This document shows, in pieces, positions 60,079-64,000 of a stretch of 64,000 nucleotides of DNA. A program made the position numbers and the translations under genes. Within the stretch, counting starts at the first letter, position 1. Each line of letters opens with the position of its first letter. Source of the stretch: G965237725 sp965237725 (GTDB taxonomy: Bacteria; Pseudomonadota; Gammaproteobacteria; Arenicellales; Poriferihabitantaceae); NCBI GenBank assembly GCA_965237725.1, contig OZ250151.1:4278001-4342000 (forward strand), written 5' to 3'. The notes under the pieces are model-generated. The model saw only the letters and a program-made list of their open reading frames with translations. It did no database searches and was not told the origin of the DNA.

Positions 60079-60114
60079 GTCATTCCGGAATTCCGAAGGA
60101 ATATCCGGAATCCA
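60079..60114. repeat. Intact palindromic intergenic repeat
   Basis: Starts GTCATTCCGGAATTCCG and ends ATATCCGGAATCCAG; the outer parts are inverted repeats of each other (ATTCCGGA and TCCGGAAT). This belongs to the widespread class of GTCATTCC...GGAATCC intergenic repeats. The same sequence, split by the 65-bp array, occurs at 59714-59943. Confidence 0.7.
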
Positions 60115-60236
60115 GACCCTGCTAGGGATCTAATTATCAAAGCAACGCTTTTATGGTTTTATGCGATACTCAATGATCAGGATGACAGGATTAATCACGA
60201 TCCGTACCCCTGCAACCGACCAATGATGAGCCTGCT

Positions 60237-60548
60237 ATGTTTAAAGCAATGATCCTATTAAAAAGAAATGACGACCTGTCCTTTGATGAGTTTAAAGATC
60301 ACTGGTTGAATCACCACGCCCCGATGGTTCGCCAGTTACCCGGGCTCCGCAAGGCGATATTTAATTTTGAGACCGGGGATGGTGACGGTGAAATCGACGC
60401 TGTTTCAGAGTTGTGGTTTGATTCAGAAACGGATTTTACCAATGCCTACGCCAGTGATATTGGAATACAGGTCGCAGAGGATTCCATATCACGAGTTTCA
60501 CGACGCCAGCGAATTCTCCTGGACGAGCATGAAGTTTTTCCTGGCTAG
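60237..60548 (+). CDS. EthD family protein
   Basis: A 103-residue dimeric alpha/beta-barrel protein. FKAMILLKRNDDLSFDEFKDHWLNHHAPMVRQLPGL is the EthD signature, with WLNHHAP as the catalytic-type segment. EthD domains act in ether or aromatic compound metabolism and in polyketide-like enzymes; the role here is unknown. Confidence 0.87.
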   Translation: MFKAMILLKRNDDLSFDEFKDHWLNHHAPMVRQLPGLRKAIFNFETGDGDGEIDAVSELWFDSETDFTNAYASDIGIQVAEDSISRVSRRQRILLDEHEVFPG

Positions 60549-60567
60549 TCTGGTCTAACTACAATCC

Positions 60568-60954
60568 CTAATCCAGTTCATCCATCAACGACTGAATATA
60601 CGCCAGTCGAGAAGTCGTCTCATCCTGCAATCGCTGGGTTTCTTCCCGAATAATTTCCAGCTGATGCTTGCGATCTCGTTTGCCTTTTACAATCTGGTCG
60701 AGTTCTAACATCGCTTTGCGTACAAAGGGAGAAATTTCGTAATACACCTGAGTACCGCGATGATCGCTACCTTCAAGTTGCATTTTCTCCGCTCGGCCAA
60801 ATCGAAATCGCTTACTGGCAGCCAACAATGAGCCTTTCTTGCGTTTATATACAATCCTTAGAATATCAATGTTGTTTATTGTTTGTAGTGAATAACGATC
60901 AATTTCCTCTGGATCGGTAATTCCCATTTCGTTCAAAGTTGGATAACTCGCCAT
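60568..60954 (-). CDS. DUF3461 family protein
   Basis: A 128-residue conserved gammaproteobacterial protein. YPTLNEMGITDPEEIDRYSLQT at the start and KRKKGSLLAASKRFRFGR are family signatures, with a coiled-coil C-terminus. Function unknown. Confidence 0.87.
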   Translation of the reverse strand: MASYPTLNEMGITDPEEIDRYSLQTINNIDILRIVYKRKKGSLLAASKRFRFGRAEKMQLEGSDHRGTQVYYEISPFVRKAMLELDQIVKGKRDRKHQLEIIREETQRLQDETTSRLAYIQSLMDELD

Positions 60955-61034
60955 TATATAGCCTCATTCTTAGTAATTAGTGACATTCAATTTAATTCCA
61001 GGGGTATTTTAACAGTCTGGTGGAAAAACGGGGG

Positions 61035-61808
61035 CTAATCATTTATCCAGTATACCTGGCTGGAAATCTCACCATCTGGCGCTAAATCCAGGCTACGAAA
61101 TCCTTGTTTATGGATATTGATCTCATGGGAAATCCAGAAATCTTCATGATCTTTCCATTTCCCTGATTGATCGTGGGTGATATGTGCAAAGGTAGACGGC
61201 GTGGTAAAAATTGGAAACACCGTATTACTCGATTGCTGTTCCAGATGGGTATGCCCGGCGATAACCCCTTTGACATTGTCATAAGATGACAATAGATCGA
61301 TAATCTCTGCTGCATTTTCCAGCTGACAACCGCTACACGGACAGGTTAAGTCTGGCGTGTGATGGATGCATACCAGAACCGGATTCTTGTCGCACTTGGA
61401 TAGATTACTTCTCAGTATGTCCAGTTCATCTGGTGAAACAAAACCATGGTCTTTTCCCACTACCTGAGAATTGATAAATACAAACTCCCATCGATCGAAA
61501 CTAACTCGAGATTCGAAATGAATATGATCATCGACCAACGACTCTCGCATGTTGTCGGTATGGTCGTGATTACCCGGCAATATGTAAACCGGGCAGTTAA
61601 GTTTTGACAAATATGTCTGCAGGCGCAAATAAGCGGCAATAGATGGGTCTTCAACAAGATCCCCTGTGGCAATGACAATATTCGGTTTGATTGCCAGTCG
61701 GTTTATGGTCGCAATTACCCTATCGAGAGTATACGCATTATCGACGCCATATAGTTTCGACCCGGGATCAGTGGTCAAATGTAAATCTGTTATTTGTATG
61801 ACACGCAC
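61035..61808 (-). CDS. cpdA: 3',5'-cyclic-AMP phosphodiesterase
   Basis: A 257-residue calcineurin-like metallophosphoesterase. Metal-binding motifs are QITDLHL near 5-11, ATGDLVED, LPGNHDHTDN, VCIHHTP and GVIAGHTHLEQ. The CpdA-type text CPCSGCQLENA is present. It degrades cAMP and so limits CRP signalling. Confidence 0.9.
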   Translation of the reverse strand: MRVIQITDLHLTTDPGSKLYGVDNAYTLDRVIATINRLAIKPNIVIATGDLVEDPSIAAYLRLQTYLSKLNCPVYILPGNHDHTDNMRESLVDDHIHFESRVSFDRWEFVFINSQVVGKDHGFVSPDELDILRSNLSKCDKNPVLVCIHHTPDLTCPCSGCQLENAAEIIDLLSSYDNVKGVIAGHTHLEQQSSNTVFPIFTTPSTFAHITHDQSGKWKDHEDFWISHEINIHKQGFRSLDLAPDGEISSQVYWIND

Positions 61809-61895
61809 TTTTTCTTGTTGTTAACTTAGTACAAATTTCATCTATCAAACTGAGTTCCTCAGCTTTTCATTTTATCAAATTAAAACAAGATCCAG

Positions 61896-62141
61896 TTATT
61901 CCATTTTGCTGAGTAACATTCTCATTGCCTCGGATAATGTATTTACCGCACCTTGATGATCTCCTGATTCATGTAACGTCATGCCCGTGTTTCTAAGTTC
62001 AACAATGGCTGCACGGTCATCGTCAGACAGGGTTGCCTTAGAGAGCCCATTATCAATGGCACCAGCATCTGCGGGACAGTGAAATGCTAAGCTTGCAGAA
62101 GAATATAAAAATAAAATGGAAGCGAATATCAATGATTTCAT
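61896..62141 (-). CDS. Small secreted protein
   Basis: From ATG 62141, with GGAG as ribosome site, it is 81 residues with a signal peptide (MKSLIFASILFLYSSASLA). The mature part is helical (LSKATLSDDDRAAIVELRNTGMTLHESGDHQGAVNTLSEAMRML), reading like a single TPR-like hairpin with two polar helices. No specific function. Confidence 0.72.
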   Translation of the reverse strand: MKSLIFASILFLYSSASLAFHCPADAGAIDNGLSKATLSDDDRAAIVELRNTGMTLHESGDHQGAVNTLSEAMRMLLSKME

Positions 62142-62312
62142 GTTAGTTCTCCAAAAGTTATCGTTCAATTAATTAAACTTAACCGAAAATGGTTAACGTC
62201 TATAGGATTAAGCCGTAATCCGTGAATTCAGTATATCAGTGTGCACAACCCAGAATCATAAAATACTGTTATTCAGAAACGGGACTAGACAACCATATAC
62301 TGATACCGAGCC

Positions 62313-63467
62313 TTATCGCATTCGCTGGGGAATATATCGGCAATACCATGCAGCGATCATCATCCACATAGAAGCTCCGGCAAATACCACAGGCAATTTA
62401 AAAACGCTAAGCAATACGGCATAAAGCCCTGGAGTAGCTAGCTGACCAAAATCCCGATAAGTAGCGAATACCGCAGTCATTTCAGACCGTTCGCGTCCAC
62501 GCACCGCACGATAAAACAGCACATTCCCCATGCCATCAAGCATGGTGGCACCCAGCGCGCAAATGATTAATATGCCCGACGCGATCATGGGCGTGGAAGC
62601 AAACACATAAACCAGCATCGTCATCAAGCTAGTCGCTATGAATCCGGCTTTCAATAATCTACGAACACCATAAGTTCTGCCTACCCAACCCCAAAATGGC
62701 ACAGTAAGTGTCCAGGCGGTTCCTATGGAGACAATAGCCGCACCGGTAAGCTCACCAAGCCCGGTCTGGGTTGCATAAATCGGGACATAAATCACGAACA
62801 TTGTCCACCAGCACGATCGCGCCAAAACCAAACCGTATGCCAGCCGCAACCGTGGCTGGTCACAATATCGTCGAAGATACTGTAGAGGGTTGATGCTGGT
62901 AGACACAGATTTAGGCACAACCACACGGTGCAGCCCGAGTAGCAAGAAATAGATTATAGATAGGACTACAAATACAGCGCTTATAATATAAGGCAGATTG
63001 TGAAAGTACTGGTCCTTAAGATATACACCGAGGAATGGGCCGATGGTCAGTGCAGATACCGAGGACAGAATTCTTAACGGTTCGAACTGGGTCAATTGCC
63101 GCCTGGGAATTCGTGCCAAAATATAGAGTGTAAAAGATACTTCAATTGCGGCGATGGAGAACACATGACAAAACAGGCCAATTGAAAAATAAAATCTATC
63201 GTCAATCGATAATAAGACCGTGGATAAAAACATTAAGCCGCAACCAATCAGAAACGACTGGTAATTGCCTACCCTGTTTATCACCATGGGCATACCCAAT
63301 GCCGCTAAAATCCCGCCCACACTTACCGCAAAAAACAGTGTACTGGTCCGTTGAGCGTCGCCAAACAACGACAATGCCTGTAAAGGGATAACCGATAACA
63401 ACAAACCTCGCGACAGTGACTGTACAAAAAACAGTCCGGCAAATTTGATGTTACTACTGAATACCAA
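62313..63467 (-). CDS. Major facilitator superfamily transporter
   Basis: A 384-residue protein with about twelve hydrophobic helices and a central loop of basic residues. GFVGR-like motif A appears as GWVGRTYGVRRLLKAGF in the second half. The substrate is unknown. It lies 40 bp after a methyltransferase gene on the same strand. Confidence 0.8.
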   Translation of the reverse strand: MVFSSNIKFAGLFFVQSLSRGLLLSVIPLQALSLFGDAQRTSTLFFAVSVGGILAALGMPMVINRVGNYQSFLIGCGLMFLSTVLLSIDDRFYFSIGLFCHVFSIAAIEVSFTLYILARIPRRQLTQFEPLRILSSVSALTIGPFLGVYLKDQYFHNLPYIISAVFVVLSIIYFLLLGLHRVVVPKSVSTSINPLQYLRRYCDQPRLRLAYGLVLARSCWWTMFVIYVPIYATQTGLGELTGAAIVSIGTAWTLTVPFWGWVGRTYGVRRLLKAGFIATSLMTMLVYVFASTPMIASGILIICALGATMLDGMGNVLFYRAVRGRERSEMTAVFATYRDFGQLATPGLYAVLLSVFKLPVVFAGASMWMMIAAWYCRYIPQRMR

Positions 63468-63506
63468 GATATATTCTATGGAAAGATCAGTTGATCCGTT
63501 AGAAGA

Positions 63507-64000
63507 TCAACTTTTGGTAATTTCGAGTAGATACATCACCATGGTATGGGAATCCGTACCAAATTTGAAATGGTAGGCATCGGACAACTTTTCAACATTA
63601 TGAATTTGCTCCAGATTCTCACTGAAAACCGGATTAAACTGGTAGAGATTGAAATCCACAATTTTGTATTGATATCCGTGTCGTTCTAGTAAATCTTCAG
63701 TGCGCTTTGCACCCAACATGGACACCTGCATCAAATACGCCACACCGTCTTCTTTTAGATAGCGGTTTAAATTCTTGATAAAGTGATCGAGTAAATTTCG
63801 ACCCCAGTAATCGATATCCCGGTGTCCACTAAATTGCCCACGGGGATTGGTTGGCATTTGATAGAGACTGGCAACAATTATATCAACCTTGTTTTCAGGT
63901 ACAAATGAGTAAAGGTCAGCAGCGATGCCAGTCATTTTATCTGCCACACCATTGCGAAATGCATTGGTCAGCGTATTGTCTACAGCCTCTTTTTGTATAT
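63507..64000 (-). CDS. Methyltransferase, HemK/RlmF-like, truncated by window edge
   Basis: The frame remains open to the right edge, so the first part lies outside. The visible 164 residues include DIIVASLYQMPTNPRGQF, a variant of the NPPYQMP-type motif IV of N6/glutamine methyltransferases, in a GIAADLYSF to GHRDIDYWGRNLLDHF context and a closing FGTDSHTMVMYLLEI. The catalytic NPPY is changed to SLYQ, so activity on an amide or base is not assured. The visible internal GTG at 63947 is probably not the real start. Confidence 0.75.
   Translation of the reverse strand, partial: IQKEAVDNTLTNAFRNGVADKMTGIAADLYSFVPENKVDIIVASLYQMPTNPRGQFSGHRDIDYWGRNLLDHFIKNLNRYLKEDGVAYLMQVSMLGAKRTEDLLERHGYQYKIVDFNLYQFNPVFSENLEQIHNVEKLSDAYHFKFGTDSHTMVMYLLEITKS

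Larger units (their letters stand above)
59701..60236. other. Gene-free repeat-rich region
   Basis: No gene in 536 bp. It holds the 65-bp tandem array (59731-59925), the two halves of a palindromic repeat split by it (59714-59725 and 59921-59943) and an intact copy of the same repeat at 60079-60114. The remainder (59945-60080, 60115-60236) has no feature that I can name. Confidence 0.7.

Noticed and set aside
1..64000. Search for tRNA, rRNA and CRISPR arrays
   Set aside because: No T-loop-like clusters in a tRNA arrangement, rRNA blocks or regularly spaced repeats with unique spacers were seen; the only tandem arrays are the 65-bp and 9-bp repeats.

Overview
The window reads as chromosome of a Gram-negative gammaproteobacterium, probably free-living and aquatic, with mid-40s G+C by eye. 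Support comes from the gene types (ComM/YifB, type IV pilus minor pilins with PilY1, CpdA, a DUF3461 protein, PaiB, acetyl-CoA synthetase) and above all from a dif-like site at 25635-25662 whose centre and XerD arm almost match E. coli dif. KOPS-like octamers (GGGNAGGG) that I found by eye all point toward that site from both sides, so the window appears to span the replication terminus. No rRNA, tRNA or CRISPR array was seen.

Layout. 1-14535: UbiK-like gene end, comM, glpD, a flavodoxin-like protein, an AstE/AspA-type deacylase, an EamA exporter, then a minus-strand minor-pilin operon pilW-pilX-pilY1-pilV-pilE, a CDF metal transporter and an alpha/beta hydrolase. 14536-17191: an IS30 remnant, a dehalogenase/epoxide-hydrolase-like gene divergent from an ArsR-type regulator, and a small secreted protein between two copies of an 80-bp repeat. 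17192-25662: an array of three Xer attachment sites enclosing a 7.1-kb filamentous (inovirus) prophage and a separate 1.3-kb element carrying one Tat-type secreted protein. The phage has the expected order: repressor, Rep, ssDNA-binding protein, small membrane protein, 43-aa major coat, 25-aa minor coat, pIII-like, pVI-like and Zot/pI genes, then cargo genes. It has no integrase and must use host XerC/XerD.

25954-36567: EamA transporter, von Willebrand A protein, GFA enzyme, a DUF47-PiT phosphate pair, a MalY-type lyase, an arsenic operon (arsR-aqpS-arsH) with a clear operator, and a non-pyrrolysine MttB-family methyltransferase. 36681-41404: hydrolase, two Fe(II)/2-oxoglutarate oxygenases, a methyltransferase, a GNAT and a ferritin-like protein. 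41373-51487: a probable methylated-amine module made of two trimethylamine-dehydrogenase-family flavoproteins flanking an MBL-fold protein with altered metal ligands, a Tat-exported binding protein, a BetI-like TetR regulator, two permeases and an ATPase. A 30-bp promoter-operator upstream of the binding protein recurs exactly 7 kb away before a lipoprotein gene, defining a small regulon.

51523-64000: secreted and lipoproteins, another PhyH enzyme, a CPXCG protein, acs, paiB, an AA_synth-family protein, a 3 x 65-bp tandem repeat that splits a palindromic intergenic repeat, EthD, DUF3461, cpdA, an MFS transporter and a methyltransferase cut by the window edge.

The most unusual region is the dif array. 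The prophage repressor gene runs across the attachment site, so integration should replace a 28-residue C-terminal tail with two residues. Both attP-derived right arms look like inverted XerC arms rather than XerD arms, and the host XerC arm plus centre shares 16 consecutive bases with phage P1 loxP.
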